Below are positions 10,013 to 23,406 of a DNA stretch of 64,000 nucleotides, piece by piece. The DNA comes from Tricholoma matsutake. Taxonomy: Eukaryota > Basidiomycota > Agaricomycetes > Agaricales > Tricholomataceae. The stretch lies in assembly GCA_026075535.2 (NCBI GenBank), contig AP026538.1:11160001-11224000 (forward strand), given 5' to 3'. Positions within the stretch are counted from its first letter, which is position 1, and each line of letters starts with the position of its first letter. A model generated the notes under the pieces. That model saw only the letters and a program-made list of their open reading frames with translations, searched no databases and was not told where the DNA came from. The position numbers and the translations under genes were made by a program.

Positions 10013-13000
10013 CTAAGATGCATTGCCCCGATGCATTCGAAATTGCATACAACCAAAGTCCGTGACTTGAATGCGACGCGGTGCAGCAGTGTGCCATCGG
10101 TGGAATTCCTTGATTAACCGAGGGGCATTTACATCAGACTCTTCGACCCATGAGTTCTCCTCATACCCATAACCCTTCCAATGTACCAAATACTGGAGTT
10201 TTCCTCGACGCAAACGGCTGTCCAAGATTGACTCAACTTTGTATTGGGGTTCTCCCTTGATCACTGTAGGTGGTGGTGGTGGGTGTGAATGGCGTCCCAG
10301 GAATGGATCTGGGGAAGCTGGAAGCAATTTGATGACATGGAAGATGGGATGGAGTCTGGACATGGAGGCTGGGAGGCATAGACGATAGGCATGCATTCCA
10401 ATGCACTTGACAATGGGGAAAGGTCCCAAGAAGCGATGAGCGAGTTTCTTGGATGGACATGTAGTGGAGATGTCACTGGAGTCAAGATAAACTCGATCAC
10501 CAACCTTGTACTGAGGGGTTGGGGAGTGGCGTTGGTTGTAAAATTGCGCCATGTCATCCTTTGCCTTTGCTAAGGCTGCCCTTGCCTCCTCCAAGCTATC
10601 CCTCATGCGTTCTGTGAACTCATTCACCGTCTCGATATGTGAGGGAGTTTGGTGAGGTTCAAATCCCATGCATGGATGTTGTCCAGTGTCTAAGAGGAAA
10701 GGGGTCTGTTGAGTGGAAGCATGGACATGGTTGTTGTATCCGAATTCAGCCAAAGGAAGGAGATCATCCCAATCGTCCTGGCATTCATTGACAAAGAGGC
10801 GGATGTACTGCTCCAGTTCCTGGTTGACTCGCTCCGTCTGGCCATCAGTTTGTGGGTGATAAGCAGTTGAAGCGAGGAGTTTGATCCCCAGGAGTCAGTA
10901 CAGCTCACGAGTGAACTCTGCCATGAACTGAGGGCCATGATCCGAGAGGAAAGCACCAGGAAGTCCATGTAATTTCCACATGTGGTGGAGGTAGAGTCAA
11001 GCGGCACCTAGGGCACTGACAGTGGTATGAGTGGGAATGAACTGAGCACGTTTTCCCACTGAGTCAACTGTGCACATCACCGCATCAAACCCATTTGACT
11101 CTGGCAATTCCACCACAAAGTCGACACTGACAACATCCCAATGACTCTCTGGAACAGGAAGAGGGTGTAGCTCACCAATAGGCTTGCGATGAGGAACCTT
11201 TGTGCGTAAGCAAAGGTCACAAGTGTGACAATACTGAGCAATGAGCCGTGACATTTGTGGCCACCAATAGTCCTGTGAGGTGAGCTCCAAGGTCTTCCAG
11301 CATCCGGGGTGGCCAGCAATCTGTGAGTCATGGTGTTGGGATATGATGCACCGGCAAAGGTCTGGGTCATTGGGAACATAGATGCGATCCCTGAAATACA
11401 ACAAGTCCTCCTTTTCAGCCCACTCTGCCGCACGTAAGGAAAGGGTCGATCCCTTCCTCAGTTCTTTAACAGCTTGGGTGACAACATCCTCATGTAAACT
11501 GCTACGGTTTGTGCAATGAATGTCACGTAGGATGTCCCACTCCTCGCCCTGGGGTGTGATGCCTTCCAGTGCCCGAATGGTGAATAGGTCTGGCTGCAAC
11601 AGCACAATGTTTTGGTTGTCACCACTGCCATCCCCATGGTCTGCATGTTGGGATAGGGCATCGGTCTTCCCCATGCTGCGACCCGGACGGTGGTGCAAGG
11701 AGAAGTCGAATCTAGATAGATACAGGGACCAACGAGCTTGACGATGGTTCAATTTCTTGGCCATCATGAAGTACTCGAGATTCTTGTGATCTGTCCAAAT
11801 TTCCACCTTGTGTTGGGCACCCTCGAGGAAGTGTCGCCACTCCTCAAGCGCACGCATTATCGCCAACATCTCCTTGTCATGGATCTCGTAGTTTCGCTCT
11901 ACAGCACTAAGGCTTTTGGAGTAGAATGCAACAGGATGCCACTTCTGGTCCTCCGGAGACTGCTGAGACAACACGGCGCCCCTCGCAAAGTCAGAACTGT
12001 TGGCTTCTACACGAAAAGGACGCGAATTGTCAGCAAAGGTAAGGATTGGAGCGGAAGTGACCATCTCCTTAAGCTTTTCGAACGCCTCCTGTTGTGTATT
12101 ATCCCACCTCCATGCCTCCTTTCCTGTCAAGTCAAACAGTGGTTGTGCATGATGTGAGAAATCCTTGATAAAATGCCGATAGAAATTGATGAAGCCCAGG
12201 AAAGACTGCACCTCCTTCTTGTTCATGGGTGTCAGCCAAGCTGTGACCACATTTACCTTGATAGGATCCATCTCCACTTGACCCTCCAAGATAATCAGGC
12301 CGAGGTACTCGATCTTGGTCCTTTCGAACTCGCATTTGTCCTGATGAAGGTAGAGTTTGTACTGTCAAAGTCGCTCTAGGACGAGGCGCATGATGTGACG
12401 GTGCTCTTCAACCGTGCAAGTGAAGATGAGGATGTCATCGAGATAGATGCAGACAACGCCTTCAAGGATGAGGTCATGGAAGATGTTGTTCATCATGGTC
12501 TGAAAGGTGGCAGGGCTATTAGTAAGGCCAAAGAACATGACAAGCGGTTCAAAAAGACCATGGTTGGTATGAAAGGCTGCCTTCCACTCATCTCCCTCCT
12601 TTATCCTCACATTATTATAGCCCCAACGGACATCGAGCTTGGTGAAGTATCGGGCTCCACGGAGCTGGTTTACAAGTTCAGAGATGAGGGGTATTGGGTA
12701 GCGATTTTTGACCGTGATGTTGTTGAGCCTTCTGTAGTCTTGAACTGGTCGAAGTGAGCCATCCTTCTTCTTGACAAAGAAAAGGGAGAGGCCATGGGTG
12801 ACTTCAATGGTCGAATATGTCCAGAGGCCAGGTGCTCGTCGATGAACTGGTCAAGCTGCCGTTGTTCTTCTGGAGAGAGAGGATAGACCTTGCAGGATGA
12901 AGGGGTTGTGCCGGGGGTGAGTTTGATCGTGTGATCCCATGGCTTGCGCACAGGAAGAGAGTTGAATGACTCCTTGGAGAACATGTCTTCAAACTCATGG

Positions 13001-13914
13001 AGATGAGGGAGTAAGGAGTTAGTAGAGGATTTAGCAGCATTGTTTTTGTGGAAGGCCTCGGCGAGGCATTGGGATATGTTCAATGTGGCACACACCTCAT
13101 GCGATGAGTGAATCGCAGTGTAGAAGATCCGATCACCCTCCTCCACTTCCTCTGGGTCCTCATCATCATCATCCGAGTCCAGCATTAGATCAGGAACCCC
13201 TTCCAATTCCACTTCAGGTATAGGCAGGGGTCCAGCATGACACTTCTGAGTATGTCGTATCGCCGCCTTCTGTCTATGACGTTCTTGCCTGGCTTCTGTG
13301 AAACATGTCTGACAGCGGGACGGACATCGGCTCATGGTAACCTCCACAGTATGCCAGTCAACCTCTGGGTTATGGTCTTGAAGCCATGGATATCCCAAAA
13401 TCACCTTTTGCTTTCCTCATTGAGTGACAGCAAAAAGGGCACACTCACTATGATCTTTGTAATGGAGAACCAGGTCTGCAACCTCTTGGATGGCACCAGC
13501 TTCATTTGGGGATCCATCCACATTATATACAGGTATCGGATGTGAGAGTGAGTGAGTATTTAGGTGATGTTGTTGTACCAGATGGGAATCAATGAAGAGA
13601 CCAGTTGCACCAGAGTCCAGGAGCGCAGAGACACCGAGTATCTGTCCAGTGTCGGTTGTCTGCAGTTTGATGGCTAGGTTTAAGGAATGTGCAGAGGGAG
13701 TGGATGCCACAATATACTTGCATGGTAGTTTATGCTCCCATGATTTAATTTTGGGACGTGGAGTAGAAGGAGAGATGGGGAGAGCAGGTACGTCTTTAGC
13801 CAACTTCAAAGGGTCAGAGAGGGGAGCAGTCACAGAAATGGATTCATTCTCCAGGGATTCAACTGACAAGACTTCAAAGTGGTTATGGACAGGCAGTGAG
13901 GGCTTACAATTCAC
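10013..13914 (-). pseudogene. A-1 pol polyprotein, disabled
   Basis: The domain order matches the intact A-4 pol, with a YLDD reverse transcriptase motif (about 12455-12470), RNase H, integrase with SDRGPQF-equivalent and TDGQTERVN motifs, and a C-terminal chromodomain ending ...GNAS. Defects are clear when set against A-4. In-frame TGA codons replace CGA at about 10994, 10895 and 12365, and a one-base deletion in the A-run near 12778 shifts the frame in VKKKDG. Many Arg residues have become His, Gln, Trp or Cys. It starts with GTG overlapping the gag stop. Confidence 0.85.
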
Positions 13915-15030
13915 TCGCTGCGAATAGGAAAATCCTGCTCCTCTACAACTTCCAACTTAATCTCCTCTGCAACTTGATCCTTCGCTTCCTCAACATCTAC
14001 AAGTGCCAACAAATCTTGCAGGAGTTCATCTCGTCCCTCAGGGGTGAGCATGCGGATATCCTGACGATGGGGACACGCTCCAGCCCTGTGTCCAGGTTCC
14101 CCACAACGGTAGCAGAGATCCAACTTACGTGCATGGCTGCGGGCTGCATCAACATCCATTGGTACTGGGACATTGACAGCTGGTGTGGGAGTTTGATGAA
14201 CAGGAATGGGGTTAGGGTGGGGGAGGCTTCGATTGAAGGTGTAGGGCATATGAGTGGTAGTTGGAGCATGGAATGCAGCATTAAACACCGCATTTGTGAG
14301 TTGGTTCTTGTCACAGAGTGAAGCAGCTTCATACCAAGCAAGGATATCATCGTCCGCTGGGCGCCCTTCCAACATCTGTGCAATCTGGTCCTGAATTTCT
14401 TGGTTGAGCCCCCGTTGGAACTTCACCACCACTGGTAACCCACTCCCATATCCTGCCATGTCCACCAAATCCTTGAACTCATCGATATAGTCGTCCATGG
14501 ATCGACGTCCCTGGTGGTAAGCGGATGACTCAAGTCGTGTCACTGCTCAGTGGCATTCATTGAGGGGGCAGAAGTGGCGTACGAACTCAGCTCGAAAGTC
14601 ACCCCAAGTGGAGAAAGGTAGAGAACCGAGTTCTTTAGTTTGACGTAGGATACAGTCCACATAGAGATAGGTGCATTCAGATTTCATGTATGTGAAGGCC
14701 CAATAAATTTTTGCAGCCTCATCGATGAATTGATGCGACTGGAGACTAATGTATAACTCACAGGAATTAAGGAATGCACATCCCTGCGCATGTGCACCAT
14801 TAAATTTGGTGGGGGGGGGACAGTTTGATCTGGGCACGTTCCTTAGTGGATGCATTTGGCAAAACGTCATTGTTGGGTGCGCTTGGAGTCGTGAAGGGGG
14901 AACTATTGGTCGTAGGGTTAGCCTGGAGGGTCCTAACAAAGTTTTCAATCGTAGATTTAAGCGAGTTGATTTGCGCGCGCATTCTGGAAACATCGCTTTC
15001 AAGCACGTCGAAGCGTTCTGATGCGTCCAT
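13911..15030 (-). pseudogene. A-1 gag, disabled
   Basis: Capsid-like protein with a zinc knuckle CYRCGEPGHRAGAC (about 14090-14130), ending in PIRSE and then TGA, which overlaps the pol GTG. A stop near 14545, where A-4 has an Arg codon, splits it. An extra upstream ATG at 15165 is not in A-4 (GCG there) and appears to be a mutation product rather than the true start, so the MDASERF start is used. Confidence 0.75.
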
Positions 15031-15196
15031 GTCGCTAGGGAGCACATTTGGCGAAAATGGCAGCGTAATAAAGGCGAGATTATCTGGAACGGTGTGTAGG
15101 GACTCTGTGGAGCTTTGGGAAGCGTCGTCCAGTCCGTACCTGCCTATCTTGGGCAGCGCGTTCATGATTTTCGGGCCTTAGGGGAGAGTTTTCTAC

Positions 15197-15622
15197 TATA
15201 AGGGCAACCTAAGCCTCTAGCAAAGGGATTTCCAAAGTTAAAATTATACTACATAATACAGGGATTGGGGACACACCTAGCAAAGGGAAATCCGAAGAGA
15301 AAACTCTAAGGATCCCCTTGCTGATGCCCAGTATATGTGAAGACGACAAAAATCAAATATAACCTAAAAATAGAAAAAGGCGGAGATAGGCGGATCAAGG
15401 CCGCCGAATGACATCATACCAAGGGGTATGTGTCAGAAGGGGTACTCCGCCTCTAAATATAAAAGTGTCAACATGTACAAACATGATAGCAAGGGAAAAT
15501 TAGTAATAAAATCTGGAAAAATCATAGAAAATGAAGAATAGAAGGAAATGAGGTGGGGAAAAATATAGGATGAACATAAAAAATAGGAAAAACACACAGG
15601 GCACCCCCTTAGTCCCCTTACA
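15197..15622 (-). repeat. A-1 5' LTR
   Basis: 426 bp, same termini as the partner LTR with scattered substitutions. The minus strand continues GTAGAAAACTCTCC; no TGG-type tRNA primer site is obvious next to the LTR. Confidence 0.92.
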
Positions 15623-15627
15623 GTTAT

Positions 15628-17720
15628 GACCTGTCATGAGTGTGACCACCTTGGCAGGAGCTTTCGTTCTGTTTTGAATGTGTAGTCCAGATCACTATGG
15701 TAGACCTGCACCAGTTGACCAGGCTTGAATACAACCTCTTCCCTTTTCTTGGCCAGAACCTGCCTGTCAAAGGCTGTTTTCCTCTTGAAAGCATGGTAAA
15801 TGGCTGCTGCATAACCATCAAGCTGCTGCTGTGCTGTGTATGTCATGTGTGTGTCAGCATCATCAGTTCACAAGACAGATGTGCTGTCGACTAGCTTTGT
15901 TCTCAGTGTATTAATTACCAGACCCAGAAGGAGCTGCTTTGGCCTGAAGTTGAGGGCTGGGAGCAATCACAAGTTGAGGAGCCTCATGGCCTTGTCAAAA
16001 TGGGCTAGCCATGACTTAGGAATGTCTGCCACAGACATCTTCTTGTATGCATCCTCCCCTAAATCTGGTGAGCACAGTTGCTTCATTATGTGGAGCAGGA
16101 GTTTATTTGCACCCTCAACCAACCCATTTACCCATGGTGAGTATGCTGCAACCACATGGGTCTCTGCTCCCCACTTCTCACAGAACTACCACACCTCCTC
16201 ATTGTTGAAGTGTTTCCCCCCATCTGACATAAACATTTCCAATGGAGCAAAGTTTTGTAAGATGCTAGAAAGGCCACTGATGGTGGTCTTTGCACTCCCT
16301 GCTGTTTTGTGTTTGTATCCCCATATGTGCTGTGAACAGGTATCCAGGTACAGTCCCACGGTATGGAACCCACCAGTCCCTAGCAGCAGCAAAAGATAGT
16401 CCCCCATGAGGAGCTCAAATGGATGACACCAAGTGATTGGATCCAGGAGTGCATGGAGATGGGTACCACCAAAGTTCTTGCAGTGCCCACAGTCCTTTAT
16501 GCCCTGAATTATGAATGTGTCGAGGCACAGGGTCCAGATTGTATCTGTAAGTGTCCTCTTTATTGCATCCCATTGCCAATGCCCTCCTTTCAGGTGTTGT
16601 ACTCTTGCCAGCTTAACTGCCTCCTCCCTTGTTACACACTCAACCTTCAACCTCGCCCATGCTCTCCTCCCATACCCAATGCACCACAGCTTACTGTCCT
16701 TGATCATGTATTCCAATGCCTGATGTTTTGCCCTCCTTCTCTCCCTCATACCACACCTTTGGTCTAATTCCAACAATGATTCGATAACCTCCAAAAAAAT
16801 TGGCTCTTTTGCAAACCAGCAGTGCAGCTCAGTGGTATTGCCCATTGTTGCCATCTGAAATATATCATGTGTGAGCCCAGTCATTGCCTCCCAATCCTCA
16901 CACACTGTCCACAGTCCACTTGCTACCATCTCCATCCTCCTTCTCTGTCCCCTCCTTTGCCCTGCTCAGCCCATCAGCCACCACATTGATCTTCCCTGGG
17001 ACATGCCGTACATCCACAATCTGCTGACTCTAGGATTCCATCCCTCCACCTTGCATGTGTCACATTCAGCTTGTCATTCATCATCACATCCCACAATGCC
17101 TGACAGTCAGTCTCAATCTCCACAGGGAACCCCCAGATAATGTCTGAGATTTTGTCCAGTGCAAACTTCAGCACAGCAAACTCGAGGAGGAACAGTTTGT
17201 ACTTCCCTTTGGAATGTGATGTCCATTTTGACACAGAACCAATGGGGTGAAGTTTCATCAGCTCATGGCCATCAGACATGACTGTTGTAAACCACTGTGC
17301 AAGTACCACACTGAATGCATCCTGGCACCCATTACTTGTAACTATGATGTATGTTCCATCCCACTTAGGGCCTTTAAGAACTGGCTCTGACATCAAGATC
17401 TTCTTCAATTCCAGAAAGGATTCTGCATGTTTGGGTGTCCAACAATTGCTGAGCTTGTAGTTTAGCATAGTCCTCCTGTACATGGCCTTTGTATATGTCT
17501 GCAGTAGCTTGACCCCACGTAATAAATCTCTTAATAGTCTCTTGACCATTGCATAGCTCTTTATAAGATCCCAAAACCAGCTTGTGAGCCCAAGAAATGT
17601 GGCCAGATTAAGCAGATTAAGCACATCCATGGGTTCCTTCCAATTCACAACCGCAGTTAATTTTGCAAGATCTGGCTGGACCCCTTTGGGACTGACAGTA
17701 GCACCAGTGAACACTGCCAT
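15628..17720 (-). pseudogene. Family C Ty3 element, pol remnant (RT/RNase H/integrase)
   Basis: Three minus-strand blocks lie in gag-to-pol order. The first, at 16974-17720, has the reverse transcriptase thumb and RNase H, with VSPKGVQPDLAKLTAVVNW, GLTSWFWDLIKSY and PVEIETDCQALWDV. The second, at 16186-16935, has the integrase zinc-binding region and first catalytic part, with GHCKNFG and LLMGDYLLLLLG. The third, at 15634-16155, has VAAYSPWVNGLVEGANK (third catalytic region) and the FKPGQLVQVYHSDLDYTFKT tail. Frameshifts separate them. The palm with the catalytic Asp pair, the protease and gag are absent. It differs clearly from family A and belongs to another basidiomycete Ty3 lineage. Confidence 0.8.
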
Positions 17721-18745
17721 TGTAAGGGTGTGGTAGTAGCTGCTTACTTAGCCACCCAACAAGAATATAACAATATGTAGTATTCTCGATATAATGGTTG
17801 TGTAAGACTTGGGAGATCCTGGTACTAGCTGGTTTGCTATGTATATCTGGGGTCTCCCATATTATGTAAGCTCACCTACCCATTTGGGTAGTGGCCCTCT
17901 ACATTCTCCCCTTCTTGGCATGCCACTATGTATGTGTACATTACTTTCTAAGGAATGTATTTGGATATCTTAGATATCTATGTTTACTCAATTTATTCTA
18001 AGGTGAGTGTGGCATACCATGCATAATAAATGCTATTGCACTATGCTTTAATACATGCACACCTTTAGATCCAAGAATTGAAAAAAAATTGTCCATGCGA
18101 TTTGTAGAAACAGCAGCTTGCTGACCCCTGGCACAACATTGGCCACCCGAGCACCATGCCCCCCAGCAGTTTTAACAGCCATGCAAGTCTCCATGCAGCG
18201 CACCGTCTTGTTGATGCAATGAAAAGTATGTACAAAGAAAATTTATTTTCTTCTCCTTCAAGGTGGAGATCCACCTCTACTCCATATCTACATCTTTGTT
18301 TGCGCTGTCTGTTGGCACTTGCTTCTCATTGCCAGAAGGCAATGGATGTCCATACAGTAGTGACATGTCCTCATTGCCCATTTCCGACTCCAGAGAAATG
18401 CCCCTACTGCATTCCTCCACTTCTTCCTCAGCTTGTCTTTGAGCTGCTCTTCCTTTCCTGTTTTTCTTTTTCTTTTTCTTTGTAATGTAGACGATGGATA
18501 CACCCATCCATCCCATTATGCCATCGTCCAGGGCCAGCTGTGACCTTGAAGTTCCTTCAAGAAATTAGGCTGCTGGATTGGCAGCTGGTGCAATTGGTGC
18601 ATCTGAAGGTGCAGCCAATGCTGTGACCATTGATACCGGTGCCACTGTTGTGGGCACACCCACTGTCGGATGAGATGGCCTCCCCATGACAGGAGCCCTG
18701 GGGCCTGAGGATACCTCCATAACCATCTCATCCAGTCCTCAGGTG
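17721..18745. other. Unassigned AT-rich region right of family C
   Basis: The family C coding match stops at about 17720. Beyond it lie AT-rich DNA and short reading frames with a Lys/Arg-rich stretch (about 18440-18500, minus). I recognise no protein and no TSD-bounded element. It may be the decayed 5' part of family C or unrelated DNA. Confidence 0.35.
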
Positions 18746-18928
18746 TAGTGTTTAAAGGTCCAGTTCAGTCTGCTCTTTCGACCTCCAAGAGGTACAACTG
18801 GGACTGCAACCAGTCTGAACCATCACCCAAAATAGATGGACCGCAATTGGTTGGAACCAGTTTTACCAGCCATTTTCATCCCTAACTAAAATTTACTGTA
18901 TATTAAATAAAACTAATTACATTGCACC

Positions 18929-19035
18929 CTGTGAGCAGGTGCTCACAGCAGTGACAGGTTGCTTATTGAATGAAAATAAAATAATATAAGAAAAATGGCC
19001 CCATCGTCTCGCATTTATAGCGAGAATGGGGCCAT
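18929..19035. repeat. Palindrome plus GGCC-hairpin module, copy 1
   Basis: Contains the palindrome CTGTGAGCAGGTGCTCACAG (18929-18948), then an AT-rich spacer, then a strong hairpin at 18995-19035 (arms ATGGCCCCAT and TCTCGC with their complements). The same arrangement recurs at 25411-25605 and in part near 55240-55413. Confidence 0.55.
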
Positions 19036-19084
19036 GCTGTCATTGCATTTGTTGCTGTTGTTGTCCCTCTCTGTTTGGCATTGC

Positions 19085-19510
19085 TATAAGGGCAACCTAA
19101 GCCTCTAGCAAAGGGAAATCTGAAGTTAAAATTATACTACATAATACAGGGATTGGGGACACACCTAGCAAAGGGAAATCTGAAGAGAAAACTCTAAGGA
19201 TCCCCTTGCTGATGCCCAGTATATGTGAAGACGACAAAAATCAAATATAACCTAAAAATAGAAAAAGGCAGAGATAGGCAGATCAAGGCCACCAAATGAC
19301 ATCATACCAAGGGGTAGGTGTCGGAAGGGGTACTCCGCCTCTAAATATAAAAGTGTCAACATGTACAAACATGATAGCAAGGGAAAATTAGTAATAAAAT
19401 CCGGAAAAATCATAGAAAATGAAGAATAGAAGGAAATGAGGCAAGGAAAAATATAGGACAAACATAAAAAATAGGAAAAACACACAGGGCACCCCCCTAG
19501 TCCCCTTACA
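19085..19510 (-). repeat. A-2 3' LTR
   Basis: 426 bp with TG...TA termini on the element strand; the purine-rich tract of the element abuts it. Confidence 0.92.
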
Positions 19511-19521
19511 TCACCCCCTCT

Positions 19522-22500
19522 CTAAGATGCATCGCCCCGATGCATTCAAAATTGCATACGACCAAAGTCCGTGACTTGAATGCGATGCAGTGCAGCAGTG
19601 TGCCATCGGTGGAATTCCTTGATTAACCGAGGGGCATTCACGTCAGACTCTTTGACCCATGAGTTCTCCTCATACCCATAACCATTCCAATGTACCAAAT
19701 ACTGTAGTTTTCCTTGATGCAAATGGCTGTCCAAGATTGATTCGACTTCATATTGGGGTTCTCCCTCGATCACTGTAGGTGGTGGTGGTGGGTGTGAATG
19801 GCGTCCCGGGAATGGATCTGGGGGAGCTGGAAGCAGTTTGACAACATGGAAGATGGGGTGGAGTCTGGACATGGAGGCTGGAGGTGTAGACGATAGGCAT
19901 GCGTTCCAACACACTTGACAATGGGGAAAGGTCCCAAGAAGCGATGAGCGAGTTTCTTGGATGGACGTGTAGTGGAGATGTCACTGGAGTCAAGATAAAC
20001 TCGATCACCAACCTTGTACTGAGGGGTCGGGGAATGGCACTGGTTGTAAAATCATGCCATGTCATCCTTTGCCTTTGCTAAGGCTGCCCTTGCCTCCTCC
20101 AAGCTATCCCGCATGCGTTCTGTGAACTCATTCACTGTCTCGATGTGTGAGGGAGTTTGGCGAGGTTCAAATCCCATGCGTGGATGTTGTCCAGTGTCTA
20201 AGAGGAAAGGGGTCTGTTGAGTGGAAGCATGGACATGGTTGTTGTATCCAAACTCGGCCAGGGGAAGGAGATCGTCCCAATCGTCCTGGCATTCATTGAA
20301 AAAGATGCGGATGTACTGCTCCAGTTCCTGGTTGACTCGCTCAGTCTGGCTGTCAGTTTGTGGGTAATAAGTGGTTGAAGTGGGGAGTTTGATCCCCAGG
20401 AGTCGGTACAGCTCACGAGTGAACTCTGCCATGAACTGAGGGCCACGATCCAAGAGGAAAGCACCAGGAAGTCCATGTAATTTCCACACGTGGTGGAGGT
20501 AGAGTCGGGCGGCACCTAGGGCACTGACAGTGGTGTGAGTGGGAATGAAGTGAGCGCGTTTTCCCACTGAGTCAACTGTGCACATCACTGCATCAAACCC
20601 GTTTGACTCTGGTAACTCCACCACAAAGTCGATGCTGACAACATCCCAATGACTCTCTGGAACAGGAAGGGGGTGTAGCTCGCCAATAGGCTTGCAATGA
20701 GGAACCTTGGTGCATAAGCAAAGGTCACAAGTGCGACAATACTGACCAATGAGCCATGACATTTGTGGGCACCAATAGTTCCGTGAGGTGAGCTCCAAGG
20801 TCTTCCAGCGTCTGGGATGGCCAGCAATCTGTGAGTCATGGTGTTGGGATATGATGCACTGGCAAAGGTCTGGGTCATTGGGAACATAGATGTGATCCCT
20901 GAAATACAGCAAGTCCTCCTTTCAGCCCACTCTGCCGCACGTAAGGAAAGGGTCGATCCCTTCCTCAGTTCTTTAACAGCTCGGGCAGCAACATCCTCAT
21001 GTAAACTGCTATGGTTTGCACGATGAATGTCACGTAGGATGTCCCGCTCCTCGCCCTGGGGTGTGATGCCTTCCAGTGCCCAAATGGTGAATAGGTCTGG
21101 CTGCAACAACACAATGTTTTGGTTGTCATTGCTGCCATCCCCATGGTCTGGACATCAGGAGAGGGCATCAGTCTTCCCCATGCTGCAACCCGGACGGTGG
21201 TGCAAGGAGAAGTTGAATCTGGATAGATACAGGGACCAACAAGCTTGACGACGGTTCAATTTCTTGGCCATCATAAAGTACTCAAGATTCTTGTGATCCA
21301 TCCAAATTTCCACCTTGTGTTGGGCACCTCAAGGAGGTGTCGCCACTCCTCAAGCGCACGCATTATCACCAACATCTCCTTGTCATGGATCTCATAGTTT
21401 TGCTCTACAGCACTAAGGCTTTTGGAGTAGAATGCAACAGGATGCCACTTCTGGTCCTCTGGAGACTGCTGAGACAACATGGTGCCCATCACAAAGTCAG
21501 AACTGTCAGCTTCTACATGAAAAGGACGTGAATCGTCAGCAAAGGTAAGGATGGGAGTGAAAGTGACCATCTCTTTAAGCTTTTTGAATGCCTCCTGTTG
21601 TGCATTATCCCACCTCCATGCCTCCTTTCCTGTCAAGTCGAACAGTGGTCGTGCATGATGTGAGAAATCCTTGATAAAATGCCGGTAGAAGTTGATGAAG
21701 CCCAGGAAAGACTGCACCTCCTTATTGTTCGTGGGTGTTGGCCAAGCTGTGACCCCATTTACCTTGATAGGATCCATCTCCACTTGACCCTCCAAGATAA
21801 TCAGGCCAAGGTACTCAATCTTGGTCTTCTCGAACTCGCATTTGTCTTGACAAAGGTAGAGTTTGTACTGTCAAAGCCATTCTAAGATGAGGCACGTGAT
21901 GCGACGGTGCTCTTCAACCGTGCGAGTGAAGATGAGGATGTCATCAAGATAGATGCAGACAACACCTTCAAGGATGAGGTTGTGAAAGATGTCGTTCATC
22001 ATGGTCTGGATGGTGGCAGGGCTATTAGTAAGGCCAACGCACATGACAAGCGGTTCAAAAAGACCATGGTTGGTACAAAAGGCTGCCTTCCACTCATCTC
22101 CCTCCTTTATCCTCACATTATTGTAGCCCCAATGGACATCGAGCTTGGTGAAGTATCGGGCTCCATGGAGCTGGTTCATGAGTTCAGAGATGAGGGGTAG
22201 TGGGTAGTGATTTTTGACCATGATGTTGTTGAGCCTTCTGTAGTCTTCAACCGGTCGAAGTGAGCCATCCTTCTTCTTGACAAAGAAAAAGGGAGAGGCC
22301 ATGGGTGACTTCAATGGTCGAATACGTCCCAAGGCCAGGTGCTCGTCGATGAACTGGTCAAGCTGTCATTGTTCTTCTGGAGAGAGAGGATAGACCTTGC
22401 AGGATGAAGGGGTTGCACCGGGGGTGAGTTTGATTGCGTGATCCCATGGCTTGCACGCAGGAAGGGAGTTGAACGACTCCTTGGAGAACACATCTTCAAA

Positions 22501-23406
22501 CTCATGGAGATGAGGGAGTAAGGAATTAGTAGAGGATTTAGCAGCGTTGTTTTTGTGGAAGGCCTTGGCGAGGTGTTGGGATATGTTTGATGTGGCACAC
22601 ACCTCGTGCGATGAGCGAATCACAGTGTAGAAGATCCAATCACCCTCCTCCACTTCCTCTGGGTCCTTATCATCATCATCCGAGTCTGGCACCAACTCAG
22701 GAACCCCTTCCAATTCCACTTCAGGTATAGGCAGGGGTCTGGCACAACACTTCTGAGTACGTTGTATCGCCGCCTTCTGTCCACGACGTTCTTGCCTGGC
22801 TTCTGTGAAACAAGTCTGACAGTGGGATGGACATCGGCTCATGGTAACCTCCCCAGTATGCCAGTCGACCTCTGGGTTATGGTCTCGAAGCCATGGATAT
22901 CCCAAAATCACCTTTTGCTTTCCTAATTGAGTGACAGCAAAAAGGGCACGCTCACTATGATCTTTGTAATGGAGAACCAGGTCTACAACCTCTTGGATGG
23001 CACCAGCTTCATTTGGGGATCCATCCACATTATACACAGGTATCAGACACAAGAGTAAGCGAGTATTTAGGTGATGTTGTTGTGCAAGATGGGAGTCGAT
23101 GAAGAGACCGGTTGCACCAGAGTCCAGGAGTGCAGAGACACTGAGTATCTGTCCAGTGTCGGTCATCTGCAGTTCAATTGCTAGGTTCAAGGAATGTGCA
23201 GAGGGAGTGGATGCCACAATATACTTGCATGGTAGTTTATGCTCCCATGATTTAATTTTGGGATGTGGAGTAGAAGGAGAGATGGGGAGAGCAGGTACAT
23301 CTTTAGCCAACTTCGAAGGGTCAGAGAGGGGAGCAGTCACAGAAATGGATTCAACTGACAAGACTTCAAAGTGGTTATGGACAGGCAGTGAGGGCATACG
23401 ATTCAC
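19522..23406 (-). pseudogene. A-2 pol polyprotein, disabled
   Basis: Protease (DSGATGLFIDS, near 23100), reverse transcriptase with YLDD (about 21950), RNase H, integrase and chromodomain can be followed, in several broken frames. Breaks include CGA to TGA at 20052-20054 (after ...KDDMA) and near 21870, a one-base deletion near 20920, a frame change near 21330, and an early stop at 19546. Five residues (LENES in A-4) are missing near the start, a 15-bp in-frame deletion. Confidence 0.85.

Larger units (their letters stand above)
9576..15622 (-). mobile_element. Ty3 chromovirus-like family A, copy A-1 (6047 bp)
   Basis: A full-length element lies in minus orientation between 426-bp LTRs (9576-10001 and 15197-15622), flanked by the 5-bp duplication GTTAT (9571-9575, 15623-15627). 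The order on the minus strand is 5' LTR, gag, pol (protease, reverse transcriptase, RNase H, integrase, chromodomain), a purine-rich tract, 3' LTR. It sits in the integrase tail of family C. Both genes carry stops and frameshifts, so the copy is defective. It is older than A-4 because its two LTRs differ at several sites. Confidence 0.93.

Noticed and set aside
17776..17911. Small solo LTR (TGTAG...CTACA)
   Set aside because: The ends look LTR-like but no flanking duplication or second copy was found, and it is short.
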